Positions 36,851 through 49,601 are shown, counted from the stretch's first letter. The stretch: DNA of 64,000 nt from Tethya wilhelma (GCA_964030475.1 CAXIPT010000009.1:2904223-2968222); one strand, 5' to 3'. Program-made: numbers and translations. The notes: generated from the sequence alone by a model not told the origin.

Positions 36851-36969
36851 CTATGACCCCTAGCTACTCCATTGTCACCTCCACCCAGGCACTAACCGGC
36901 AATTATAGCCTATAAAAACTTTGGTTGCTAGGCAATGGCAAACAAAGCCAAGTTGGTTAGTGTAGTACA

Positions 36970-37140
36970 TGAAGGCCTATTTATAAAATTTGGCGGATTC
37001 TCAAAAATTTCATGATCGGCAGATTTTATTTTGGCGTTTGTGCATGCATGCTGCATGCATGCAATGCACGTACACGTGCACAAAATTAAAAATGACTGTT
37101 TGCCGATCCTTACCAAAACCGCCAATCGCCAATTTTTTAC
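36970..37140. mobile_element. MITE-like copy related to 33655-33857
   Basis: Shares TCAAAAATTTCATG, GGCAGATTTTATTTTGGC and AAAATGACTGTTTG...CCTTACCAAA...CCGCCAAT blocks with the MITE at 33655-33857 in the same order. The termini are eroded. Confidence 0.65.
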
Positions 37141-37339
37141 GTACTAGATACCATTGCATACATTCATGTGCATTGGCTGCAGTGACTTACTAACTGCCAT
37201 GAGCATGCAAGGCCCAGCTGCTAATCGATAGATTATAATATCATAAGTTTATCACACTACTTATAGTTTATATTTTTTATTACTAAAGTTCTAATAGATC
37301 TACAGTCTCAGATCAGTTTATTCTGTTTTTATCAATGTT

Positions 37340-38595
37340 TCATTTACCAGATACAATCGCAATCTTGCGATGCAATTCGATGTTGGTTGCTTGAAGCCCA
37401 GCTTCATTCTCAATTTGGTCTATGAACTCAAGTTTCACAAGAGGACCAAACACCAGGCAATGGGTGGAGCCTCCAAAATGGAACATTCCGATTTCCTGGC
37501 CTTTCTTCACATGCTGTCCTTCGTAAACAGTAATTTCACAGGTCGATACTTCAGACATGCCGATTGCCACAAACCACATGTACCCAATTAAGGGATTGTC
37601 AGCTTTGATGTAGATTAAACCTCGAGCTGCAACGTGGGTAATGTACCCTTGAGACTTGTTGGGTCCTGCTTCATCTTCTAAGTGCAAAATTCCTGAGTAG
37701 TAAGACCCGTCTACATTCAGAGTACGTACAATCGTTCCATCAACAGGGCTGTGCCAACGATGATAGCTAGTAGCACTGAGGAATGCTTGGTAAACTGTTC
37801 CACCAATGAAGTCGCTAGCACTTTCATGATTGTTGAGCATGTACTGCAGAGAGTATTTCTGCCCCTTAGCCCAGAAGGTGGACTGGAGTTGCACATCTTT
37901 CTGAAGACAGTATGGAGCAGACTCGCATGCATTTACAATCACATTTTGGTCATCAGGAGATTCTACTGGACGAACGCCGTCACGGAAGCGTCGAGTGAAG
38001 AAATCGTCCCATGATTTGAAGCCATAGTGGCCTTCTGGATCAGTAGGGTCACATACGAAGTCGTCAGCAAAATTTCCACCCATATCTGCTAGTGCATCAT
38101 CGCAAAACCACCCATTGTCCCCAGCGTGCAGAACGTGCCTGGAATCGGGTGTTTCAGAAAAACTCCCCACTGATTCAACAAATACTTTAGCTTCAAATTG
38201 ACTTTGTCATTTAGAAAGGCTGCGAATCCCCAAGGTGTATACATGGTGTCGTTGAAGACAGCATTGATGGGGAAGCCAACTAAATCTGTAGAGTTGTACT
38301 CAGGAGCTCTTTTCATTATGTCACTTATCAGTTGGAGCATTTCTGTATAAGTCTTCACTTCAGACCTGGGATCGGGTTTGCGAAACATCTCGTAAAAGAA
38401 CATGTTGACTTCTGGGTCTGTTTCGATCAGTTTCTCGAACTCCTTAACTGAGGGAAGCAATTCCTCTTCAACTTTAACAGGTTTCTCCTTTAGCTTTTCT
38501 ATTTGCCTCTTGACCCACTTCCTCAAGGTTTCTTGATCAGATGGAAGCCACTTTCCAACATTGTAGGGGTTACGTTTGGTGGGCTTTTTGCTCAT
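37340..38595 (-). CDS. PSD/PsiD-like pyruvoyl-dependent decarboxylase with one-base frame break
   Basis: Two overlapping frames together cover the family. The first (38595 to about 38163) holds the N-terminal PSDC domain (FPINAVFNDTMYTPWGFAAF, LNQWGVF). The second (about 38165 to 37340) continues SETPDSRHVLHAGDNGWF and the catalytic domain: SWDDFFTRRFR, NACESAPY, YHRWHSPVDG and FHFGGSTH, whose GGST (37463-37474) replaces the LGST self-cleavage site that creates the pyruvoyl group. This is the phosphatidylserine decarboxylase-like group that includes fungal tryptophan decarboxylase PsiD, acting on lipids or free aromatic amino acids. The frames meet at a T run (coding strand) of five where six would keep the frame. 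Either a recent pseudogene or an assembly error; all motifs are otherwise intact. The start at 38595 (MSKKPTK) is preferred over 38625. Confidence 0.85.
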
Positions 38596-39901
38596 GATTG
38601 CAGTGCTAGTATAGTGTGAAGACAATGCAGCAAACCAAGATTGAACACTGATGTTGTACTGAGATTTAGGCTAGCTCTTATAGTCCTTGCAGTGGTGGAT
38701 ACGTGACCAGTTACTATGTACGTATAAGCCTGAACTGTCACTGACCCCCATTGTGGCGTAGATACATGATCAGTTACAAGCCTGAACTGTCACTGACCCC
38801 CATTGTGGCCACAGTGCATGGCTACACAATAATGTGTTTAGATTTAGCTATGTGATAGCAATACTGTACACATCATGGCATCAACCATGTTTACCTATTA
38901 TCCTTAAGATCAGTTGTAGCTATAACCATGTTGCCCTCATAGAGGTTATTACTATAACAACCAGGGAGGGTGTATCATAGATACTCTACTATCTATGGGT
39001 GTGAAGATACAGCCGATAATAGATGACAATATTATGTGTGGGCATGAGCCACTATTCATAATGTGCTGTGGTACAACTGTTATCTCAACACCATTACAAC
39101 CTCCACGGTTTTAACCTCTATGGTGGCAATGTGGTTTAAGTTTCACAGGCGGCATTACAACTGAGTCCTTGGTTTATAGGTATAAAAATAAACACATTAC
39201 AATGTCATAATAATATAATTGTGGTATAGTTTATACAGAGCTAGTATTTATCTAATCCTGGTGGTCATGCAGTTTCCAGTGAAACCTTAACCACATACAT
39301 TGACGTCATGGTGGCTATCACTATGGTGATAAGAGAGATCGTAGATGGGTACACCACGTGTTTAGATTCAGTAGCGTGATTCTATTGTTTTGTTTTGTGT
39401 CATGCACGTATTTGGTTTTGTGTCAGTTACTTGCAGGGTATATACCCGTCATTCATGTAGTTTATAAAAGCCTCATGCTGTAGGTCATGCAGTTGCTGCA
39501 TGCATGCACTCTTAGAGTCATTGGTGGCGTGTGACAGTGTTTAATGGTATAATGTGATATTGTTCTTTTAACCAATAGCTTTAGTTGTCTTTGCCAAGTT
39601 GGGTGTAGTGTATTGTATTTCAAATGCTAAATATGGGTGTGCATTATTCATGATTCAACCTATAGTTGTGGATCATTCAAGTCAGCTTTTTTTTTCATAG
39701 TCAATATAATTATTATGTTTCAAATACATGCATTCTTGTAGCAAGACTCACAGCTGTAATGTAAGTTTCTTTCACAATTGCTGAGATTATATACACTGTC
39801 TTCAAGTATAATTTTATGTTGTCCTATTGCAGTACGTTACTGTATTTGATAGTCCTTTTTTTTTTACTCTACTTCTTGTTTAGCAAACTTTCATTTATAT
39901 A
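38596..39901. other. Intergenic DNA with local repeats
   Basis: A segment of about 60 bases ending CTGAACTGTCACTGACCCCC is repeated in tandem at about 38698-38812. The stretch 39415-39600 resembles 36620-36850. No coding exon was recognised. Confidence 0.5.
39415..39600. repeat. Diverged direct repeat flanking the decarboxylase gene (copy 2)
   Basis: Partner of 36620-36850; see that entry. Together they bracket the secreted-protein 3' region and the decarboxylase gene. Confidence 0.5.
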
Positions 39902-42900
39902 ATGACAAATCAACGATTTCCAATGCTCAAAGGATGTCTATTCTTGAAAAATGTACTGACTCTATTGTTGCTACCTGCTGTCTATGTGTCATCTGAGACT
40001 CTCCATATCTCACCCACCGTCAATGCCATGTGTTTAGAAGATGGAATTTCTTGTGTGACTCTCTCCCAGTATGCTAATCAGACAATCCAAGGTAATCTCT
40101 CATCTGATATTGAGTTAAACCTGATCCTACAGCCAGGGAACCACAGCTTCGATACAAATCTGACAATCTCAAATATTGCTAGTCTGACCATCAATGCCTC
40201 TAATGATGAACACATCACACAAGTCTTCTGTCACCAGGCTGGGATGAATTTTGTATTTCTAAACATTACCAAGGTACACATTTCTGGTATTGTGTTTGTT
40301 GGGTGCATTAGTGTTCTTGAGATTGTCGAAAATTTCACTCTCAATCAGTGTCATCTAGAAGGAAGGAAAAGTTTCGGTTCAAGATTAGAACTACTCTCAG
40401 TGAATGATGCTACTATCTACAATAGCCAGTTCAGATCAAACAGCTTTGTCAATCTTGATTCGGACATTTTTGGTGGGGCATTGTTCATCAATGCTAGCAA
40501 ATATGTCTCCATAGAGAGAAGTTCTTTTGGTCACAATTACGCCTACTCTGGCAGTTGTGTTTATGCTTTGGAGAGTGAGGTCTACGTTTTAGACAGCATT
40601 TTTGCAAACAATACAGCAGTTTTTCTTGGTGGTGCAATTGCTGCACTTAGTGGTAGTACATTGACTGTTGATCAAAGTCTCTTCACTGACAACAGTGTTG
40701 AAAGAGGTGCCAATGTCAGCTTGCTGCCGTTCAACTTAGGTGGGGGTGCTATAAACATGTTCAACGGAAAGAACTTGAATGTCATCGACAGCACTTTTAT
40801 AAGAAATTCAGTAGAAGGAAATTAAAGTCTCGTGATTGGAGGAGCTATTCTTGCTTACCGTGTGCAAGGCAATGTAACTATAGACAACTCTGTGTTTATA
40901 AGTAACCAAGCTTCATTTGGCCTTGGCGCTGTAGGTGCAATATTATCAAACAGAATTGACATCACAAACTCAACGTTTCGCGAAAATTTTGCTGCCACGA
41001 AACTAAGTGTCCCGATATCAGGTGGAGGTGCATTGGGTGCCAGTTTTTGTGAAGTAGTGTTTGTACGTGATTGCAACTTTGTCGACAACAGTACTCCACA
41101 GGGTGGAGGTGGTGGGATCGGGCTAGATCATATCACCCATGCTATGATTGAGAGGTGTAGTTTTCTCAGTAATTCTGCCACAATAAGTGGAGGTGCCATA
41201 TCGTGTGTTCGAGAAAGTAGGTGTATAGTTGATCAATGTGATTTTCAACACAATGAGGCATTTTCTTTTAGTGGAGGTGCTTTGTTTTGTGAGACCTGCT
41301 TCATCGTGATTCTCAATTCAAACTTTTCCAATAATACAGCTGTTGAAAGTTTTGGTGGAGCTCTAAGTATTTTTGGTGCTCTTTCTGCTACCACAATTCA
41401 TGTATTAAGTGGATCGAAGTTTGTTAACAACAGAGCCAATTTTGGTGGAGCAATTAATCTTGGTACAGTTTTGATTTCAATCAATGACAGTCATTTTGAT
41501 AATAATCAAGGAAATCAAGGAATCTTTTACTGTGCTTACAGTATAGTATCTTTTAGGGGTAACAACTCATTTTCTAGTAATACTGGAATGTCACTTTTAT
41601 CATTTAACAGCAATATAACCTTTGAAGGAAATCTGAAAGTTTTTAATAACTCTATCCCGAGCATAAACACAAGCCTGAGCTTTATCATAGGGAGAGGTGG
41701 TACCCTCACATTTTACCAAAGCATAGCTCATTTCATGGAAGAGAGTACAATTTCGAACAACAAAGCAGATGAAGGAGGAGCAATTTTCTCTACAGAGAGT
41801 GCAATTATTATATCTGGAAACACTACCATCCTCAATAACACTGCTCTGTTTCGTGGTGGAGGCATCTACGTTCATAATAGTCTAATCCAATTCCTGCAGG
41901 GCGTGACTAACATTGCAGAAAATGAAGCCAAATTTGGTGGTGGTATTCTAGCTTTGGGAAGCAGTGTTGTTGTTAGTTGCTCACTTTTCCTTATTGGAAA
42001 CAGGGCATTTGATAAAGGAGGTGGACTCTATTTGGAATCTCTTGCAAATATTTTGATAAGAAAATATACACCAGAGTGCTATGCAATTCACGGACGTAGT
42101 AAAATATCAATGTGTGAATATGATACCACGAAATGGATACATGTGGAGTTTACTGGCAACTCAGCCACATATGGTGGAGCCATTTTTGTGAACGATTATA
42201 CTAGTCCAGGTGTATGCAGTGTGGATCCAATGGCAAACATGTTTGAATCTATTAATGGAGAATGCTTCTTCCAGTCACTTTTTGGATATGACACTGCACA
42301 ATTATTTATTGAAATTGTGCAAGATTTTGAACTTAATTTCCTTAATGTCTACTTCAGTGGAAACATGGCCACAGTGTCTGGAGATGATTTATTTGGAGGA
42401 TTGCTTGATAGGTGCGAATTGAGTTTACTAGCTGAGATCCAGCTTAAAAATAGTCCCAATTTTTTGGATCCATCTGTATCTCATATAGATTCCTCTGTAA
42501 ACATCAATGCTTCCACATACATCACTACCACAACCAACATTGATTTAGATCGTGTCTCCTCAGAACCAGTCCAGATCTGTTTTTGCAAAGACAATCGGCC
42601 TGATTGTGACTTCCAACCATCGCCAGTGTCTGTTAGAAACGGAGAAAGCTTCAGCATGTCTGCTATTGCTTTAGATCATCTAGGCCATGTAATGCCTAAT
42701 GGAAATAGCCCAATAAAAAGTTATCTTTCCTTCAATGATAGCAGTGTTCGTCACCCGGGACAAGTGGAGTCAAATTGTACTACATTAAGCTATCGAATTT
42801 TTGTCCCAGAAGGTGTGAAGAATACCACTGTCCGTTTGGCTTCTGAAGGACCTTGTGGAGACAGGGGGACCTTGTCGACCGAGTCGTTTGAAGTTAATTT

Positions 42901-44647
42901 CTTGGAGTGTCCGATTGGCTTTGCTGAAGTAGGTAGCCATAGTGGTTGTGACTGTGATCGCATTATTCAGAACTATGTGGCAGACTGTTCTATTGATACA
43001 GAATTAATCACAAAGATCGATAATTCTTGGATATCATTCGAAAACGGGACAGAAAATGGAGCATATTATTACCTCACTGCTTCGATTTGTCCTTTCGATT
43101 ACTGCAAGTCTGCTCATTCGGGAATCAAATTTTTTAATTTGAACTTTCCTGATTCTCAATGTAACTTTAATCGCTCTGGTGTCCTTTGTGGACAATGCAG
43201 TGATGGCCAGAGTCTTTTGTTGGGTACTTCACGTTGTGGAAAATGTACCAACAGTGGGCTTGCTCTTATCATAGTGTTTGCTTTAGCCGGTATAGCGCTT
43301 GTCTACTTCACACTTGTGCTCAATTTAACTGTTGCTGTTGGCACTATGAATGGGTTGATCTTTTATGCAAACATTATACTCGTCAACAAAGCCACTTTTT
43401 TCCCACCAGATTCATTAACAAAGGGCAGAACTTTAATTGGTACAGTTTTCTTAGCGTGGCTAAACTTGGATTTTGGCTTTGAAACATGCTTCTATGATGG
43501 TATGGATGAGTATGCCAAAGCTTGGCTTCAGCTAGTTTTTCCCATCTACATCATACTGCTAGTGATAGCAGTTGTAGTTCTATGTGAATACTCACCAAGA
43601 TTTGCAAGTGTCATTTCCACGAAGAACCCAGTGGCTACTCTGGAGTCTCTCTTACTCTTGTCCTACACAAAGCTAATGCGCTTAATCGTATATGGAACGG
43701 GGTTTTCTCAAGTTAGACACAGCAGTGTTAACAGCTCACTACTAGAATCGAGTGTGAAAATTGTTTGGAGAGCTGATGGAAACTTGGAATATTTTGGAAG
43801 TAAACACATCCCTCTTTATATTGTAACCATCCTCTTGGGTGTGATGCTCGTTTTAGTGATAGTCTTAGGTCTATTTTGGCCGTGTCTTCAACGCTGTCAA
43901 CTCAAACCTTTAGCAAAAATATTTTCAAACACAAGATTCAACTCCTTTATTGATGCATTTCATGCTCCGTTCAAGCGAGAGCATCGATACTGGGTAGGAC
44001 TCTTACTAGCCACTCGCTTAGTTTTGTATACATTGTCTGCTGTTTACACTGATCCTAAAGTGAATTTATGGGTGATAAATCTGACAACTGGGATTCTTTT
44101 GGCCCTATCCAACTTTACTGGAGGTGGTTTATACAAGAAATGGCCACTGAATACCCTTGAGAATTCATTCCTGCTAAATCTTCTCATATTGTCTTCTTCT
44201 ACAACATTTTTGCTGGAGAATGGTGGAAACCAAGAAGTGCTATCTTCTGTGTCTGTTGGTGTAGCCTTTGTAACATTTCTGGCCATTCTTGTTTATCATT
44301 CGTACACATATGTTGTGTGTATTAACAAGCTTGTGAAGAAAGCTTTGTATCTAATCGGTAAGAAGAAACCCAAGGAAGAGAAACCTGAAGCAACAAAAGC
44401 AATGTTGCCTGCAAGCCAGGGATATCAACCTCCTGTGGTCAATTTTACTGACTATCGAGGACATCTTAGCTCAATACTAGAAGTGGCATCAGTCCAAGAT
44501 TCTGTGCTTACCAATAATGTTTCTCCTCATGAGGTTAAACATGAGCTTCAACCAGCGGCAAAGGTTCGTACTGTGACCCATGCTGTTATCGATGGCATTC
44601 CTTACTGTGAAGAAGAACAATTTGATGATGAAAACAACAGTGTGTAG
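39902..44647 (+). CDS. Large beta-helix / multi-pass membrane protein with one in-frame stop
   Basis: One frame of 1,582 codons, interrupted only by TAA at 40823-40825 (codon 308). Residues about 10-32 are a signal peptide. Residues about 35-600 are parallel beta-helix repeats of the polymorphic-membrane-protein type, with recurring FGGAI, SGGAL and RGGGIYV turns after NN(T/S)A asparagine ladders. A Cys-rich segment follows (CGQCSDGQSLLLGTSRCGKC), then about eight membrane helices, starting GLALIIVFALAGIALVYFTL, and a hydrophilic cytoplasmic tail of about 100 residues. This layout is known from uncharacterised sponge and protist proteins. The single stop without other decay suggests a polymorphism, sequencing error or very young pseudogene; the following base is A, not a known strong readthrough context. 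AATAAA is at 44963. Confidence 0.85.
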
Positions 44648-44962
44648 CAACTCGAGAGATCCATTTGCTATTATGTAATAATTATGTCAGTGTTGCCTTG
44701 TATGCATGTTATGAGTATACAGTTGTATACACTCATTGAGTGATTTCTGATAGTTTAGGGTACCTGTACATTGTGTATTGTTATTTTATCTGACTTTTTA
44801 TGGAATATGGTTTGCAACATAATATTATTATAGTATTATAGTCATGTACGTGCATGCTTATGCAGTATAGTAAGTGTTGATTTTGTACAGCTAGTTTAAC
44901 ATTGCAAAAATTAAATGAAGATTGAGTAGCTGACATTCATGCAAGTGAATTTACTAATTCTC

Positions 44963-44968
44963 AATAAA
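44963..44968 (+). terminator. Poly(A) signal of the beta-helix membrane protein gene
   Basis: AATAAA about 315 bases after the stop codon. Confidence 0.4.
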
Positions 44969-45199
44969 ATTGTACACTACATTCAACTCGCTGGTGAGTA
45001 TGTCATAAACTGTACCATAACTCGTCAGTTGGTGCTTAAGCAAAACAATGTGTGGATATCTTGTTTGCGAGAATTGTCTGTTTGACTACTGTGTCCCTGA
45101 AAACATCTTCGTCAACCTCAGTTCTCAGGATAGCATTGATAAAATAGTGTGCATTCAATAGATGGGGACTTCTATGTGGCCAGTGTGGTGGCAATTTGA

Positions 45200-45590
45200 G
45201 TCCTCTGATAATGGACTCCTTCACACTCTCAACTTTGATCCTGTTGTCATACACGAAGCTCCTTCGTCTTATCATTGCCAGCATGTCTTACTCCAGATTG
45301 ATAGAACTTCAAAATGGTACCTAAACCATTCGTATCGTGTGGAGAGTGGATGGCAGTGTGCCTTATGGTGGAGGAAAACATATCCCGTTTCTAATCAGTC
45401 AGTGGTTTAGTTTTTGTCTGCATGGCATTCACTCTCTTTCTTCTCTTTTGGCAGTCTTTGTGTGCTTTGTCCAAACAAGCGTTTTAGAAATTGGTTGTCA
45501 AATCCGAGAATATCCCTCTTCATGGATGCCTTTCATGCTCCTCTCAAGAATCGGCATCACTAGTATTGCACAGCTGCTAACTATATAAAA
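45200..45590 (+). pseudogene. Decayed fragment of a paralogue of the beta-helix membrane protein
   Basis: Reads LLSYTKLLRLI, a stop, then RIVWRVDGS...GGKHIPF and, in another frame, MDAFHAPLK. These match LLSYTKLMRLI, KIVWRADGN...GSKHIPL and IDAFHAPFK of the upstream protein in the same order. Stops and frameshifts make it non-coding. Confidence 0.8.
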
Positions 45591-45687
45591 AAATTCATGA
45601 TATGGTGTACAATTAAGTTGCTTGTCTAATATTAGAACTAAAATAATTATTATACACATCAAGAAACTAAAATTATGCATATAATGA

Positions 45688-47096
45688 TTATAAAATTTTA
45701 TTACTGAAAATGAAAAGTATAGCGATAGTGAAAAGTATAATGAAAAGTATCAGATTCTTGCGCTTTTCTTTTGTAGCTGTAAGCGTGAAGAAAACAATTT
45801 AGTTACAAACAAGATTATCGAACCTAAAATGTGATGCATTACCTTGAGAAGGATCTCGTTTGGGTGTTGAACTTGTTGGTTGTATTGGTACTAATTGTGG
45901 GATCGCCTCTTCATCTTCTTCCTCAGCCTCAATTGGATCAGTATCTCTGAGTTGTCGTCGCTGTCTGATGTGAGATGTCTCTCCTAACCCCGAGCTGTGC
46001 AAAGTAATTCTATTGGCATCATTATTTAATTCTTTACTCTTTTCCTTAATGTTCGGTGTAGGTGTAGGCTGAGATTGTCCACGCTGTCTAATTTTATACT
46101 TTGTGTCAACTTCAACATGGCCATGGGCTTGAAAACCACCTGCATTGTGTGTAGATTGCATATCATGCATCTCTATAGTTACAGTTATTGTGGCAAAGTA
46201 TACTTAAATGCTCACCATCTATTCGATCGGCCAAGTTTCTCTTATCAATTGCACGAAGTGCATCAGCTATCACACACCAAGAGCACTCTTCAGCATTATC
46301 CAACCAATACTTGAGAATTTCCAACTTAACTCGTTCATTGTCCCGAGGAAAATTTGTCTCAAAGACCTTTATTTTGCCATGAGACACTCCTAGCTTGATG
46401 CCAAGGCGATGGACTTTACTTCCAGTCACATCAGCCAATTCATCCATTAGAGTTTGTTCAGTAACAGGGCAAGTTAGACCTATATGTAAATGAATAACCA
46501 TATGATTTAGATAGCATATGGGCCTGCATGAGTCGACCCTATGTTTATTGATCTAAGCACTTGGTACGAGTATAACAGACCTCTCCTAGGTGGAGGCTGG
46601 GTAGCAGGTGATGGTCTGCTTGGTACTTGAGAAGAAGAGCTGGCTTCCTCCTGTGGTGGTGGTGCTCTTTCATAACTTCCTCCTTTTTCTGTGAAAAACA
46701 AAAAAACACAGGTATCTCTGAAATATAATTTCCTAAAGAGACAATAAAATATTGAGTAGTGAACTATGACATTCTCCTCGTACCTTTGTATATGTGAATG
46801 ACTTCATCCACTTGGTCGCTGAGCGAAGTGTGTCCTTCAAGCACTTTTATAAAGGCCTTGAACTTTTCCTCAGCACGTCTTGGAGGTGAACTGGTGATCT
46901 GACTGGAGACACAGCTCACCAGCCTACTGGCTTTGTTGTAGTTAGGTTGATTGGTCTCCACAACCTCATCAAGGACAGATTTTGGTATGAAGCCATTAGA
47001 ATGGAGATCAGTGGCAATTGACAATGGTTCGATTGCAAAGCCTCTAGTAAGGAAGCCGGTACTCCTGACCAATGTTAGATGCTCTTTGGACGCCAT
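45688..47096 (-). CDS. CARD-Death-transmembrane protein, copy A (tail-anchored adaptor-like)
   Basis: Five exons on the minus strand: 47096-46784, 46688-46581, 46479-46216, 46172-45843 and 45776-45688, 367 residues, every joint in phase 1. Exon 1 is a six-helix CARD-like domain (SNGFIPKSVLDEVVE, KASRLVSCVSSQI, KFKAFIKVLEGH). Exon 2 is a Pro/Ser linker. Exon 3 is a Death domain (LADVTGSKVHRLGIKLGV, EILKYWLDNAEECSW, IADALRAI). Exon 4 is acidic with QRRQ and EEAIPQLVPIQPT. Exon 5 encodes a C-terminal anchor (LILFIILFTIAILFIFS) after KEKRK. The layout is CRADD/RAIDD plus a MAVS-like tail anchor, suggesting a membrane-bound signalling adaptor. The start MASKE is shared with copies B and C; an upstream in-frame ATG at 47144 is not. 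A downstream acceptor inside exon 4 (AATGCAG) is an alternative. Confidence 0.85.
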
Positions 47097-47171
47097 GTCT
47101 CCTCTGGATGTGTTGTGGGAGTACGCAGTAGACACCCCTTTCATCAGTCCTTGAAATTTCTCTAATTATGC

Positions 47172-47181
47172 GAAAAGTAAA
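47172..47181 (+). promoter_or_regulatory. ISRE-like element upstream of copy A (one mismatch)
   Basis: GAAAAGTAAA, 76 bases before the ATG, at the position where copies B, C and D have a full GAAANNGAAA core. Confidence 0.35.
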
Positions 47182-47368
47182 TTTAGAATTTTAATTGTCT
47201 AATTCTGGTTCCACACTCAGGTCCGATTCCCAATCTGAAGCTAATTACAATGACGACTCATACCCAAACACTTCTGTATCTATAAAATCATGCATGAGAA
47301 TTAATTTTGTGGTTTTCAGATTTAGAACTACTAGCTAGGTGTAAAAATTATTATTATTACACAGTAAA

Positions 47369-48800
47369 CTAAAAATATGCATATAAAAGAGTAAGTATTA
47401 CTATAATGAAAATGAAAGCCATCAATACTGGAAGGAAATTCTTGTGTTTATCTTTTGTAGCTGCAAGGATGAAGAAAAGTTACAATCAAGATTACTACAC
47501 CTAGAATGTGCATGTCAGTGTGATATAGCATTACCTTGAGACTGGTCTTGTTTGGGTGTTGATTTTGTTGGTTGTATTGGTACTAATTGTGGGATTGCCT
47601 CTTGGTTTTCTATATTGTTCTGTTCCGGTGTAGGCTTTGCAGGTTGTCGGCGCTGTCTGATGTTGTAAGGTGCCTCTGCAGGGCCCGTTAGATTGATCAC
47701 CTCATTAGGGATCAAACCTTGCTCCTCATCACTGTCATCATGCTGCATGTGTGTAGACTGAGTATTTACACACTGTTGGCCTTGTCGAATTTTATAAGCT
47801 GCTTCATCTCCACCACTTTGCTCTGTTATAACTACATCTGCAGAACCTATGTGATAAAATCAGTATACTAAAATCACCATAATAGTTATTGGCTAGTGTA
47901 CTAAATAATTGCTCACCATCTATTCGATCAGCCAAGTTTCTCTTATCGATCTTACGGAGCGCATTGGCTATCACTATCCAAGAGCACTCTTCAGCATTGT
48001 CCAACCAATACTTGAGAATTTCCGACTTGACCCGTTCATTGTCCCGAGGATGATTTGTCTCAAAGACTTTGATCTTGCCATGAGGCACTCCTAACTTGAT
48101 GCCAAGGCGATGGACCTTGCTTCCAGTGACATCAGCCAATTCATCCATTAGGGTTTGTTCATTAACAGGACAAGTTAGTCCTATATGTAAACAAATATAA
48201 CCACAAGATTTTAGATAGCATGGGCCTGCATGAGTCGACCCTATTTTTATTGATCTAAGCACTTAATAAAGTATGTATACGCAATAAAATTCAATGGTAA
48301 GAGTATAACACACCTGTCCAATATCGTGCCTGTGATGGTCTATTTGGTACTCTAGAAGCAGAGCTTGCCTCAGTTTGTGGTGATCTTTCATAACTTCCTC
48401 CTTTTTCTATAAAATTATGAAAAACAAAAGTAAGTACAGATTTGAAACACAATTTCCTGAAGAGATGATAAAACGACAACCTCATACCTTTGTAAATGTC
48501 AATGACATAATCCACTATGTTGCTGAGCCACGCATGTCCTTCAAGCACTTTGATGAAGGCCTTGAACTTTCCCTCAACACGTCTTGGAGGTGAACTGGTG
48601 ATCTGACTGGAAACACAGCTCACCAGCCTACTGGCTTTGTTGTAGTTGGGTTGGTTGGTCTCCACTAACTCATCAAGGACAGATTGTGGTATGAAGCCAT
48701 CAGTACAGAGATCAGTGGCAATTGTTAATGGTTTGATTGCAAAGGCTTTAGTAAGGAAACTGGTACTTTTGACCAATGTTTGTTGCTCTTTGGACGCCAT
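47369..48800 (-). CDS. CARD-Death-transmembrane protein, copy B
   Basis: Exons 48800-48488, 48406-48314, 48180-47917, 47846-47535 and 47460-47369 give 357 residues; all joints are phase 1. The CARD-like exon and the Death exon (264 bases, LADVTGSKVHRLGIKLGVPH, YWLDNAEECSWIVIANALRK) keep the lengths of copy A. Exon 2 is shorter and diverged. Exon 4 differs strongly from A (ITEQSGGDEAAYKIRQGQQ, DDSDEEQGL) but keeps IRQRRQ and EAIPQLVPIQPT. The last exon encodes a different hydrophobic anchor (FLPVLMAFIFIIVILTLLYA) after KDKHK. The divergence of the middle, with conserved domains and motif, argues for a functional gene older than the A/C duplication. Confidence 0.85.
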
Positions 48801-48892
48801 GGCTCCTCTCTCGATTTGGCCGTGGTGTTATGCTGTGGGAGTAGACAGTAGACACCCCTTTTCATCAGTCCTTGAAATTTCTCTAATTATGC

Positions 48893-48902
48893 GAAAAGGA
48901 AA
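48893..48902 (+). promoter_or_regulatory. ISRE-like element upstream of copy B
   Basis: GAAAAGGAAA fits the IRF consensus GAAANNGAAA, 93 bases upstream of the ATG at 48800. It lies in a conserved block (CTAATTATGCGAAAA) found before all four copies. Confidence 0.4.
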
Positions 48903-49043
48903 TTTAGAAGTTTAATTGTCTAATTCTGGCTCCACAACCAGGTCCGATTCCCAATCTGAAGGCAAGCTAATTGACGTGACGACCCATACCCAAACTTTTT
49001 GCTATTTTCGATTTCGATTTCACCCGGTTCAAGCATAGATTAT

Positions 49044-49153
49044 AACAAGTAGCAAAAATTTTAAAAAATTAGCAGTGTAGGAATGGGCAGTGCTGTAAAA
49101 AGTATTGGAACAAGGCATGTCTCAATTTCGGGCACATGACTACTTCATTTTCA
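49044..49153 (+). mobile_element. Solo arm of a long-armed foldback element
   Basis: AACAAGTAG...GCAGTGTAGGAATGGGCAGTG...CATGACTACTTCATTTT matches the arms of the foldback at 49602-49991. Confidence 0.75.
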
Positions 49154-49601
49154 TTTTTGATCCCTCAATTATTGTTGTCAATGGTTTCAGAATTACTATA
49201 ATCTGTAGATGAAGTTTATCAGGTGAGCAACAGTATCACATACTAATGGTTCAAATTCTTTTGACTTACTTGAACACGGTTTCCAGACAAACAGAAGAAT
49301 TTGAGCTAGCTTTGACAACACAAAGTAACTTCTTTTCATCCGAACTAGGGTCTTTCACCCTCGTTTACTGCCTAAATGTGTTAAAACAAGAGCTAGAAAG
49401 CTTTGAAACTTCAGTATAAATTTGTCTACTTCATGTGTATAGCCATTTTTCTAGTAGAGTTCAAAGGTCGTTGTCTCATCCACGTGGCCACGTGGCATTT
49501 AATGCGCATGCGCATTAGCCACATACTACTATTCAAGTATTTTTGTAGAGACTAACCAGTCTCTGAGAGTCTCCTCACTGTAGTGTTGAAAAAAGTGAAT
49601 G

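Noticed and set aside
45036..45284. 82-codon minus-strand ORF
   Set aside because: Antisense shadow of the decayed beta-helix paralogue.
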